Of a stretch of DNA of 64,000 bases, positions 10,001-19,657 are shown piece by piece. Origin of the DNA: Norana najaformis (lineage: Eukaryota > Annelida > Clitellata > Crassiclitellata > Hormogastridae). Within the stretch, counting starts at the first letter, position 1; the number at the start of each line of letters is the position of its first letter. Below the pieces are notes generated by a model that was given only the letters and a program-made list of their open reading frames with translations, was not told the origin of the DNA and did not search any database. The stretch covers positions 29,711,707-29,775,706 of the forward strand of contig OZ029914.1 in assembly GCA_964023275.1 (NCBI GenBank), in the 5' to 3' direction. The position numbers and the translations under genes were made by a program.

Positions 10001-13000
10001 GTAAGTATAAAACAGTAAAAGCTGCATAAAAATTAAAAATCCGACGAGGTTTCGTCTTCATGCTGCTGTTTTCAAGCAATGACGTCCCGACCTTCAAATT
10101 TAGACAAAACTGATCGAAATCCGATGCCTAAGTTTATTCAAAGAACTTATTCATGTTCGTATAAAGGCCCATAACTAAAGAACAATGAGGCTATTATTGG
10201 GCCTTAAAGGTCCCAGTGTTGGGATAGATCTATCGAGACTCAATGAACACCAGAAACATAATCAGAAACATAAGCTACGTTAGTTCGCTATATGAATGTG
10301 TATACATGCCATCGATGATTTTCCCAATGAGTTGGCCTGCGTGTAAATGTTGCGTGGAACGAAAGAGGTAGGACTGGAGATTGAAGGTAGTATGAATATA
10401 TGAAGGCTCGTTCAGAGGGTTAGAGGTATTTCGTCAGTGCCTCGACCACTATGGGGCCTTGAATTTTCATAAATTGTAGGCTTTGACAGGAGATTCCTTT
10501 CCAAGTTTTTGTATAGCCAGAGACTTGGTGCAGGAAACTTTGGGATAATCACAGAACCTCGGAAAGGGGTTGCATCCATGAAAGAGAATGTAAAGAGCGG
10601 AAATGAAACCATCCACGGACAGCGGAACAATCCAAACGATACATGCAAGTACTGGCCTTAACTAAATGGGGGGGGGGGAATGTGCTGATCAAGAGTTAAT
10701 ATAAACAACCTCCGAAATAAATTATATTCACGGAAATGCTTGAAGACATGCATTATATAGGCTGCATATGTGCCTATACGTTTAGGATCTAATGCTTATC
10801 TTTTACAATATATTTAAAACTAGCAAAACAACCTACGTATACTATGTTGGCAGATATTCTGGTTATGTTTATATTCCGTATTATGTCAGCCTAGAATGTA
10901 GCCCAATTTAATTAGTAGACCATTAGGTAACAAAAATAGAATATCATCAATCAAGGTATTTGAAAAGTATTTGAAAACATATGTCACTTTAGAGCTTAGG
11001 TCTATATTTTAATGTTTATATTTCAAAATCTAAAGTGTTACTTTTAATAGGTTCAATTCAGAAAGAGAAAATCACAGGTTGGATTGGTATGGGCGTGACC
11101 GGGTTGCACTGAATAATAAATGTACCACAAAACCCAGTACATTTCAGCATTTAACTGGATCTGTAGTTGAACGACAGACACAAGTGTAGGCCTACCTAAA
11201 ATCCGATGGACAAACTAAAGTCATTGCGTAGCCCACTTTTCACGAGTTCTATATCAGAAGTCTATGGTTATGTATTTTCAGTATTACTACCTATTAAAGC
11301 TAGAAACAAACTAATTCATGAAACTGCAGTCTACGGTGATATCTACAACAATAGCAATAACATTGACCATAATAATAACAAATATTAATAAGGTCTACTA
11401 CATGTAAAATATTGTAATTAGGAAAAATATCTCGAATATTGCTAAAATAGCCCTTGAATTGGAAAGTTAATAGGCCTACCTAAAATTGCCACTCGGATCA
11501 TATGAGGAGTTGGCTAACCATAGCAGTTCTCCATACCTTCTTGACCATTCCTCTCACCTTTTCTCCAGGCATTTCTTCATAATCTAGAGTGCAGTTTCGT
11601 GAACTAGTTTGTTTCTAGCTTTTATGCGTAGTAATACTTAAAACTGGGGAGATATCAGGTTTAATTGTGACATACGTCTATCTTTAAAATATCAATAACA
11701 TTATTAACAAACATAACAAAAGCAATAAAAGCCGTGATGCAAATTAGAATAATATCAAAAGATAGACAAAACTTACAACAGTTAGGCCTATAACAAACGC
11801 TTCATACAGTAATTAAAGCTAAGACAACAACATAGGAAAACAACAGCAAATGCAACACAGATGCATTCGGGAATACCGTTGCTATATGTTATTCCAATTT
11901 AGGACAAAAAATAAGAACGTCAAAAACGATAATAGCTACAACAATAGCAACAACAATGACCATATTAATAACAGATACTAACAACATTTTCAGCAATAAC
12001 AACATTGACAACAATAATAACAACAGTGACATTAACAAAAATAATAACAGTATAGCTACAATATTAGTAATGGCATCTACAATAATAATAGTAACGCTAC
12101 AATAATAGTAACTGTATCAGTGACAATAGCAGTAACACTAACAATACAATAACAATGATGACATTTATTCTTGCTGCAGAGATCTGTCTATTCTTGTCGA
12201 TGACGACAACCCATTCGGAGCGGAAGAGATTGCTTTTGCAAGAGGCCGGGCGGAGGACTGACTTCGTCAAGCCCTTCTGTCGTCGGTCGGACCTGGCCGC
12301 TCGGTCGGTGGACTACTGCTGTCTGGAATGTTCGCTGGAGGAAGAGACGCCGGCGGAAGAAGACGACGACGACGAAGACCCACAGATGGCGATTGTTTCC
12401 TCAGCCATCAGTGGCCAGCGCAAAGATCTGAGCAAGAGAATCCGAAGGGTAATCAACTTCACCAAGCGACTCCAGAAACGCTACGCAGTGAGTAATTGTA
12501 ATTGTAATTAGAAATTTATATAGCACCACTTCAAGAGAAACTGATCAGAGATGCTCTCTGTGCTAGCTTATAAACGATGTTAAATGTCACTAAGAGCATT
12601 AGGTTCATTAGTTAGACAGTAGTGCACAGATAACTAGAAAAAACTCACAGCTCACCACCAGTGACCTACAAAGCTACCCACTATTCTGAAATATGGCTTC
12701 TTGTAGCGTTGGCTGCGACATGACGGCCTAAATGATACACCGACGCTTGTCTTGTGATTCAAAAACGATTGCGGGCTAGAACCTGCAGTGCTGTACGGAC
12801 TCTGTAACGACGCTTGGGCACTACTGCTTCGAATGATAAATCAGATTAGACTAGATCTCTTAGATTAGATTAGATTAGACCAGATTGGGTTGGATTGAAT
12901 TGAAATGTCCTTTTAGGATGGAGTTGTAGTATTCAATCCGCGTCAGAATGAATGAATGCAAGAAGATCACAGAAATGCCATGCCTTGTTATATTATGCTA

Positions 13001-14508
13001 TGTTGCGCTGCGTGAGCTACGACTCGTTACTTTACGTTATGTCGTGTTTAGTTAAATAGCATCACTTTATGCTACAATACGCAAAGTCATGTCATGCTAA
13101 GTATTGTTACGTCATGCTGTGTTACTTTTTGTCATGCTACATTACGTTATGTCAGGTTATGTTATGTTTCAGCGCTTTTGAGAGGTCCTTAAAGGGCGCT
13201 AAACATAAGCCCAAATACATAAAACAAATACATGTTATATTACATCTATTATAACATAACGCTACGTCACATCACGTCTCGTTATGTTATCTTATTTTTA
13301 TGTGATGCCATTTATGTATTGGTGTCTTTTTAGTTCGTGTAACGTTAGAGTGTGTTATGTTATGCAACATAACACAAGTTATGTTACACAACGTTTGTTA
13401 TAAAACATGTTATATAACATAACATATATTATATTTTATAACATAACATATGTTGCATCATGTATAACGTAATATATGTTATATAACGTAACATATGTTA
13501 TGTCATGTGATTTTAAATGTTAAGTTATATCTTATCTTATTGTCTTGTTAGGTTATATGACATAACATATATTATGTTTTATAGTATAACATATGTTACA
13601 TAACGAAACATGTTATGATAGGCTACGTCACGTCAGGTTACGTTACATCACACAGGTTACGTCGTGTCATGTCGCGTCATGCTACTATGTACAAGACAGG
13701 TTAATGCCTTTTACAGAGATGGTTGGGAAGGTCAGTCAGACCTTCTGAGATCCTCGGTGACAGAAGAAGATTCTGGGAGATTGTTTTACCCTGGCTTCCT
13801 TGGGAGAAACATCTCCAGCTAAATGGCACCAACAAAACGATGGCACCTACTGAGGTAGGTGCTGATAACTTATCGGCATATAATGCGAAACATTTCGATG
13901 GCATATGTATGAATTGACTTGCGGCATATGTGTGTTTTCTCGTTCCGACGATTCCACTGCTTCGTAGATGGAAGAGCATAAGCTACTCGGAAAACTGCTA
14001 GAGCTCGGAAAAATATTTTAGCTTATGGGAAGGCATTCCTTAAGATCGGGGGGGGGGGGTCAACTTGTCTGTGCTTCGGGGCACATTCTGCGAGTAAATC
14101 CACATATCCGAGTTCTCTCCGAACTTGACTTGGATTCTGTGATTCTTCAGGCCGTCTGTTTTGCCACCAATTTGCTCTGAACAAAATATAAGGAGGTCGG
14201 TCTAGGATTGCAAATACGTGTTGCCAGTTCCAGTCTTATGTGACATACGCGACATAGGAAATTGAGAATTCAATAAGAAAGATGCGAGTCAGGCTTAAGA
14301 GCGGCATAAACTATGAACCAGAGACTTAGATGCCCAGGCCTGGTTTTCGCTTCCAAGCCAGATTTGGTAGACTTGGTCTGACCCTAAGCCTCGTGGCTTA
14401 TGGCCTCAGCCTCGTGATTTGTGGCCTCTGATCTCAGCGCATCCGAAACTGTGATGAATTTGAGGGCCTATGTAAGTTCTTGGATACATGCATACATACA
14501 TACATACA

Positions 14509-14542
<34 letters not shown>

Positions 14543-15352
14543 CATACATACATACATGCATGCATACATATATGCATGTATGTATACATACAGACCTGCA
14601 TACATACATACATACATACTGAGTGATTGACTATTTCGTAAGTCGGTAGAAAACATCGAATGATTCTGATAATCAGTAAATCGATTTCAAATTCATGTTA
14701 TGATCGTTAATTAACTGCTTGATTGATTGATTGATTGATTAATTGATTGGCTGGTTGGTTAGTTTGTTGGTTGGCTGACTGGCTGGTTGGTTGGTTGATT
14801 GGTTGGTTGATTGGTTGGATGATTGGTTGGTTGATTGGTTGGTTGATTGGTTGGTTGATTGATTGACTATAGCGGTTTGTTTCAGACGATGGTTAGCAGC
14901 GACAGTGGACTTCGTGTTTTGCTCAGCGTCCTTCGGGTCCTGAAGCAGGCGGAATTCGATCGCGAATGTTACCTGACGACCCGAGGATTCTACAGTGACC
15001 TGCATTATCTCGAGGGAAATGCCGACAGAGACGGACTCTCCCAGATCTTCTGCCAGTTCCGCGCTCTTCTTCCACCTTCCGCCCTCGACGACACTCCTTC
15101 GACTACCTGCACCACATCTTGTCGCGAAGTGACCAATGCCACGCTGTCCCGGATATTCGAGTCTGTATCGTTGACGAAAACATTGGACCTGGTACTGATT
15201 ACCCGCGTCTATTTGTTGGACACAATCAAGTTCCTCTTCTTCGTTTCGAGGCTCGTGAGGAACGTTTGAACTCAGACTGTTTCAAAGTAGGCACTCGTCG
15301 AATATCAGAGCTTCCTTTTCGACTACAGGTAAGAAGTCAGGGTGTTGAATAA
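9973..15352 (+). CDS. putative secreted Cys-containing protein with dibasic sites, at least 3 exons (unrecognised)
   Basis: Proposed exons are 9973-10000, 12180-12487 and 14886-15328, or to the stop at 15350-15352. I do not recognise the family. The first join gives [20 protein letters not shown], a plausible short signal peptide. Then come Cys residues ([17 protein letters not shown]), an acidic run ([15 protein letters not shown]) and basic pairs (SERKR, SKRIRR, TKRLQKR) of the kind cut by prohormone convertases, and after exon 3 begins helical-looking sequence ([28 protein letters not shown]). Introns are GTAAGT...GCAG and GTGAGT...TTTCAG. In exon 3 the coding-like signal moves from one frame to another near 15040-15115. 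It could be a real secreted protein gene, a decayed one, or chance joins. Confidence 0.38.
10001..12179 (+). other. proposed intron 1 of the putative secreted-protein gene
   Basis: AT-rich. A poly-G run lies at 10669-10677 and a degenerate ACA/ATA/AAC triplet-rich stretch runs from 11935 to 12165 up to the acceptor of exon 2. The open frame at 10412-10648 on the minus strand shows no recognised similarity. Confidence 0.5.
12180..12487 (+). CDS. putative secreted protein, exon 2
   Basis: 308 bases, open throughout in the chosen frame. Acceptor TTTATTCTTGCTGCAG is strong and donor GCA|GTGAGT is good. It carries the Cys cluster CCLEC, the acidic run and several basic pairs, and is clearly more GC-rich than its surroundings, as an exon should be. 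The repeat that begins GTAATTGTAATTAG starts within the first bases of the following intron. Confidence 0.45.
13030..13680. repeat. degenerate TTATG/CATAA dyad-rich field
   Basis: About 650 bases made largely of variants of GTTATGTTA, GTTACGTCA and the self-complementary ATAACATATGTTAT, in both orientations. Unit length is not constant. A smaller relative (CGTTACGTTACGTGA-type) lies at 21200-21415. Confidence 0.7.
14487..14617. repeat. (CATA)n microsatellite
   Basis: About 130 bases of CATA repeats, in opposite strand senses either side of a TGCATGTATGTATACATAC centre near 14575. Open frames across it are artefacts. Confidence 0.9.
14718..14873. repeat. GATT/GGTT minisatellite
   Basis: Degenerate tetranucleotides arranged as GATTGGTTGGTT 12-mers, ending a dozen bases before the proposed acceptor of exon 3 of the putative secreted-protein gene. 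Confidence 0.85.
14886..15352 (+). CDS. putative secreted protein, exon 3 with a frame switch
   Basis: Acceptor GTTTGTTTCAG at 14876-14885. The first frame runs from ACG ATG at 14886 and reads coding-like to about 15060 ([23 protein letters not shown]), then continues open to TGA at 15267-15269. From about 15095 another frame looks more coding-like by base pattern ([37 protein letters not shown]) and runs to TAA at 15350-15352. That frame also meets a good donor, CTACAG|GTAAGA, at 15328/15329. A 73-base intron with a poor donor (15056-15128), an assembly indel or a true disabling frameshift could explain the switch. Confidence 0.4.
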
Positions 15353-15357
15353 ATAAA
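15348..15357 (+). terminator. overlapping AATAAA polyadenylation signals
   Basis: AATAAATAAA holds two overlapping AATAAA hexamers and overlaps the TAA that closes the second open frame of the putative exon 3. If the GTAAGA donor at 15329 is not used, the transcript could end shortly after. Confidence 0.3.
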
Positions 15358-17076
15358 TGTAGGATTGCGGAACACTTGAACGTACCTCTGCCACGCCTAT
15401 ACTCGCGGATTCATCACATGATTCACAAGGGTAAATCATCTCAACCGAATCCGTATTCGATAGGCAGCAACGTTAATAATAGTACATATTAGTAATATTA
15501 ATGTCATATATTAATATCATATATTAATATTATTATTTTAAACGTCTTCCCTATTATTTAAAATCGCAAGGTGATTTTAAAAGCGTACGATGAAAGCAAT
15601 GTCTGGAGCCCCATTTCAAGAGAGTTTTAGGACATTGAGGTATGGTCCCGGAAAGGAAGATTATTATTATTATTATTATCATCATCATCATCATCATCAT
15701 CATCATCGTCTCTCTCGAGTATTGCGACTTGAGCTCCTTTCTCTCCCCCTCTCAGTCTTCCGCAGGCGCCTGAAGACTGTACTGTTCAACAGTGATTTTA
15801 CTTTATCGGGTCGGAAGCACCTCTGTTGAGTTTATCCTCTAAAAGGCGCTTTATAAATCTCAAATTACAATTACAATCATCAACATCATCATCATCAACA
15901 TCATCATCGTCGTCGTCGTCGTCATCGTCATCATCATCATTATTTTTGTAAGTATTAAGTATTCGCAGGCGATGCAGAAGCATTCCGGAGATAGGAAATG
16001 TATCTGGGAGTAATCTAATGTTATGTTGTTGTTTTCGCTGTTGTTTCGATGACAATGTTAATTTTAATATTATAACTGCAATTAGCCGCAACGTGTATAT
16101 TATCAGTATTACGGGGATGACGAACATGAACCTTAGAGTGGAGGCTCCTGAGCTTCTGTATCTGCGGTTTTAGTAATTTAGGTCAATACAGTAACAGCGT
16201 AACAGATACACCTGAGGTTATGACCTATGACCTATAAGCTCAGTTCGACAAACTAATTTGAACAATGGGATTCTAACCCCAAAACTGTAGTGGAAGACGA
16301 ATCGCTCTGACTTAACCATCAAGCCATCCGAGTATCTTCAACTGACAGAAGTGTATTTATAGGCTCTTTGTATACAGAACACATTCCTTAAAACGTCAGC
16401 GTTCGTCTGTTCGTGAACTATAGTTGCGCTTCCCTATATTTAGTGACTATTCGATGGATTTGTGTAAACAATTTCTGGCTTTTAATTTATAAAAACCATT
16501 ATTGTTGCATTTCTGTCTTCTCATTCGATTTCATGTCTTTCATAGCGAGTCATATATTATAATTACCACTACTACTTCTACTACTACTACTACCCCTACT
16601 ACTATTATTATTACTTTTATTATTAATATTATTATTACTTTGTTGTTATTGTTATTATTATTATTTGTAGTAGTAGTTGTAGTGATAGTAATAGTAGTAA
16701 TAGTATTAGTAGTAGTAATAGTTATTGTTGTTGTTGTATTTATATGTTTTAGTTTTATTGTATTATTTCTTATTGTTTATATACCCGACGTAGAAAAAAA
16801 TTCCACATGATTTGGAAGAGTTCATGGAGCGTTGCTCTGGAATAACTTCGCTGCTCTCGGTGTTCGACGTGAGGTTGCCTTGAAAGGCAAGTGCGTTGCA
16901 GTGCAGGATTGCACGGAAAATGTGCTGGAACTTGAATGAAGTCCAACAATGTTCGGTTCAGATGTCGACAGAGGCTGTTGCTGAAAGCCAGGCCATCTTA
17001 ATTCGTTGGGCTTTGAAGTCCAAAGGAGAGTATCGGTAAACTGGAGTATTGTATCGTATTCGGCTGAGTGCCTGAC
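15358..17076. other. spacer with triplet microsatellites
   Basis: (ATT)n/(CAT)n at 15659-15708, a LINE/SINE tail with GGCGCTTTATAAATCTC and ACAATTACAATC at 15843-15877, (CAT)n/(GTC)n at 15878-15945 and degenerate TAC/ATT/GTA triplets at 16556-16740. At 16815-16939 the plus strand is open and reads RVHGALLWNNFAALG and LKGKCVAVQDCTEN, which may be the end of a LINE ORF. Confidence 0.5.
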
Positions 17077-17206
17077 TCCTGGATCTTGACCCTTTTGCCT
17101 ATCGATTTTGTTTTGACTGAGCGCCTGTGAATAAGCTGGTTCCCGCGACTTAGCTTTTGTTGAGCGCTGTAGAAATCTCGAGATTACGATTACGATTACT
17201 CTCCTT
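17077..17206 (+). mobile_element. GATTAC-tailed repeat, copy 1
   Basis: Contains CCTATCGATTTTGTTTTGAC, TGAGCGCCTGTGAATAAGCT and GAGCGCTGTAGAAATCTCGA, then ends in ATTACGATTACGATTA. Closely related copies are at 34958-35096 (plus), 44447-44595 (minus) and 29812-29880 (minus, short). The simple tail suggests the 3' end of a LINE or a SINE mobilised by it. Confidence 0.75.
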
Positions 17207-17470
17207 CGGCTGTAGTATCAGCAACAGCACTCCTGTGCGAGAACGCGGTACAATGAGATGACCATATGTCGCCGATCGTAGTCTCTGTCGACCAGGTTGA
17301 TCAGTCACCGGCGTGATAAGCTCATTGATATAATCCGGCGCTGAGCCAACGGACCTGACCATGAGGAATATTTTGACCTGTACCCTCTTCTCAACTGGAA
17401 GCCAATGTAGTGTGTCTCGTATGTAGGTAGAAACATGCGAGAATCTGGACATACCAGCGACGAGCAGAAC
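17186..17470 (-). mobile_element. CR1/L2-like LINE reverse-transcriptase C-terminal fragment
   Basis: Minus strand: SRFSHVSTYIRDTLHWLPVE, KRVQVKIFLMVRSVGSAPDY, INELITPVTDQPGRQRLRSA and HLIVPRSRT. This is the LHWLPVxxRIxFKIxxLxxKxLxGxAPxYIxELI block of CR1/L2 elements. The final residues run into the GATTAC tail on the other strand. Confidence 0.85.
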
Positions 17471-18126
17471 AGTTTATTACTTTACTAGTTCTACTGACAT
17501 GGGCTTCCGCAGAAAAAAGGGGACAAATTTTCACGGGTGATGACGACAGAACAGTTGGATTAGAAATGTGCCTACCAAAATTAGTAATAATGTATACTAA
17601 AAAATTTTTGTAAAAAGTACAGTGATAATTCTATGGTAAACCATAAAAAATTGCAACCGGAGTCCTAAAACAGGTCATATAGAAAATTTATTTGCTTTCA
17701 CCCATAAAATTGCATTTAACCATCAATAGTTGTGCACAAATACTAGTTTAAGAATAGCAGATATTCTAAATATTTTATTTTGTTATTAATATTTTGTTAT
17801 TAATTTATTTGAAAGTGTGAAAATACTTTTGAAGAGTATGTCAAATTTAGAGAGTAGCTTTGAAATAATTTTTCTAAAAATAATTATATTATGGAGTAGC
17901 TATGACTTATATACATCTAAGTGCTATGGATCGATTGACATGCCGTAACTTTGCTTACTTTTGTAGTTGCTATGCTGCACTGCATTTTGTAAGCCCCAAA
18001 AAAGTAGTGCACAAAAGTATTGTCGGTATTTCTTAAAGAACGACGATAAAGGATATGATCCGCCGCCGATAGCTTACGGTTGTCTCACCGTCCAGCAGTC
18101 CCTAGTACATGGAAGCCTCCGGATAT

Positions 18127-18205
18127 GAAGGGCATGTATGTATGTATGCATGTATGTATGTATGTATGTATGCATGCATGTATGTATGTATGTATATATG
18201 TATGT
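18127..18205. repeat. (GTAT)n microsatellite
   Basis: Degenerate GTAT/GCAT repeats, about 20 units. The rest of 17471-18670 is AT-rich sequence with no gene recognised; the words TTTATATAGCGCATTTTAGG just after this block resemble SINE-like sequence. Confidence 0.8.
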
Positions 18206-18670
18206 AGTCTTTTATATAGCGCATTTTAGGAAATTATCAAAAGCTCTGTGAACGTGGCTGCCCAGTTAATCTAATGTATGTGACATAAGCGTAATGCTAA
18301 AGTAAATGCGGATTTCTGAGGTCTTTGTCTGCTTCTATTCAATGGCTTGCTTTGCCGACCTGGCAATTAAAGGGACAGATCCGGGTCACACAGTGAACGT
18401 TCTTAATCAGTCACATATGAATTGGTCAATTGGACGAATCAGCGTCAATCGTTCTCTTTCGTCTTCCAGTCCAATTCTTCGATTTTCGTATAAATTCCCA
18501 TCATTTTATTAAGCCTGAAACTAACTAGTTGTGACCCAAATAAGCTTACAGCTGCTTAATTGGGTCGGCCCGTACGACATCAGTGATATGAGCGGTATAG
18601 TGCGGTCGGATTTGTCCAGTCTGGTCCGGCAGTCACTGTGACCTGAGTATTTTTTTATTTCTTCATTTAT

Positions 18671-18825
18671 TAGGCGCCACTATCTAATGACTTAGCATCA
18701 GTCGATGGCGCCGAGCAACTGTGAATTAAAGACTTGCTTAACACAGCAATCGTCTCGGAGGAGGCTCGAACCCGTACTCTCCGTGTTATAAGCCGATCGC
18801 TCTATCCAATATGCTACCGTGCCCC
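18671..18825 (-). mobile_element. tRNA-derived SINE, copy 1
   Basis: The minus strand begins GGGGCACGGTAGCATATTGG ATAGAGCGATCGGC and has the box-B-like ACGGGTTCGAGCCTCC, as in the head of a tRNA-derived SINE. Related to 22427-22617. Confidence 0.65.
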
Positions 18826-19458
18826 ATCGTGAGTAGCGGGGTGATCAGTTGTACTCGTTACCATCTTCATTAAGCGCTTTTCACTGAAATTATTATTATC
18901 TGTGACATTTCGTTTGACTGATTATTCTTTATCGCCAACTCTTAGGTCATACTTTTCCACCTTATCGGCTGAACGCATGACCGCTATCTCCTAAGATACG
19001 CCATATAAATTTAGATTATAATTACAACTACATTAACGCATGTGTAATCCCCATGTCAAGTTGAACGAAACAATTAGTTAAGAAAACGTAATGTGCACAA
19101 CTGAAAACACAGAGTAGGAAATATCTAAAAATGGGAAGAAGGTTGATATTATGGTCGCATCATTCAACTATATCAACAATAGAGCTTAACTCCACTTTAT
19201 ACTCGCCGGAGTTTCGAATGGATACGCGGAGTGTTCGAAAAGCGAAGATTTTCAAAAGGAAATCGTCAGTATAACATTGAAAAATGCGCTCCAGCAAGAA
19301 GAAGCAGTTTGTGCGAAATAGCAAAAACAAACAAACTCGTCTAAAAGGCTACGAATTAAGTCAATCGTGTAAAAATCGAATTGCTAAAAATTCTGTGAAT
19401 CCGATTAAGCTAATAAGTGGAAAAGAACTTGTAAGTCAGCTGGTCGAGTTGCCTTCGC
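18826..19458. other. sequence downstream of the six-EF-hand gene (its 3' flank)
   Basis: Would contain the 3' UTR and polyadenylation site of the minus-strand gene. The plus-strand open frame at 19284-19472 is Lys/Ser-rich and matches nothing known to me. Confidence 0.4.
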
Positions 19459-19657
19459 CTAGGCATGCATAAGGAAAGCAACGAACTCGCCGTACTGCAG
19501 CTCGCCATCTTTGTTGGTATCGTATTTGTCGATCAGGGCCTCGATGTCGGCGTCCGAGAGGCCGAACCGACCGAGCATCAGCTTGGCCTCGTCCGTTGAG
19601 ATCGAGCCACTGTTATCCTTGTCAAACTCACGGAACATCTTTTGGATTTTCTCAGCT
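19459..19657 (-). CDS. six-EF-hand protein, coding exon 4 (last)
   Basis: 199 bases ending in TAG. Acceptor TTTGTGTGGCAG. It encodes AEKIQKMFREFDKDNSGSIS and IDKYDTNKDGELQYGEFVAF, giving EF loops 5 and 6, and ends LMHA. No clear AATAAA was picked out immediately downstream on this strand. Confidence 0.87.

Larger units (their letters stand above)
12488..14885 (+). other. proposed intron 2 of the putative secreted-protein gene
   Basis: Begins with a repeat bearing a GTAATTGTAATT tail and the words ATATAGCACCACTTCA. It also holds a GATTA-rich patch near 12843-12905, the TTATG/CATAA dyad field at 13030-13680, a poly-G run at 14050-14059, a (CATA)n block at 14487-14617 and a GATTGGTT block to 14873. 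No other exon was recognised. Confidence 0.5.

Noticed and set aside
14406-14656. Met/Tyr/Cys-rich and His/Thr/Tyr-rich open frames
   Set aside because: Translations of the (CATA)n block in different frames.
19284-19472. A small Lys-rich gene next to the EF-hand gene
   Set aside because: Only 62 codons, AT-rich composition like the flanks, and no similarity; its GTAAGT word is not paired with a convincing acceptor.
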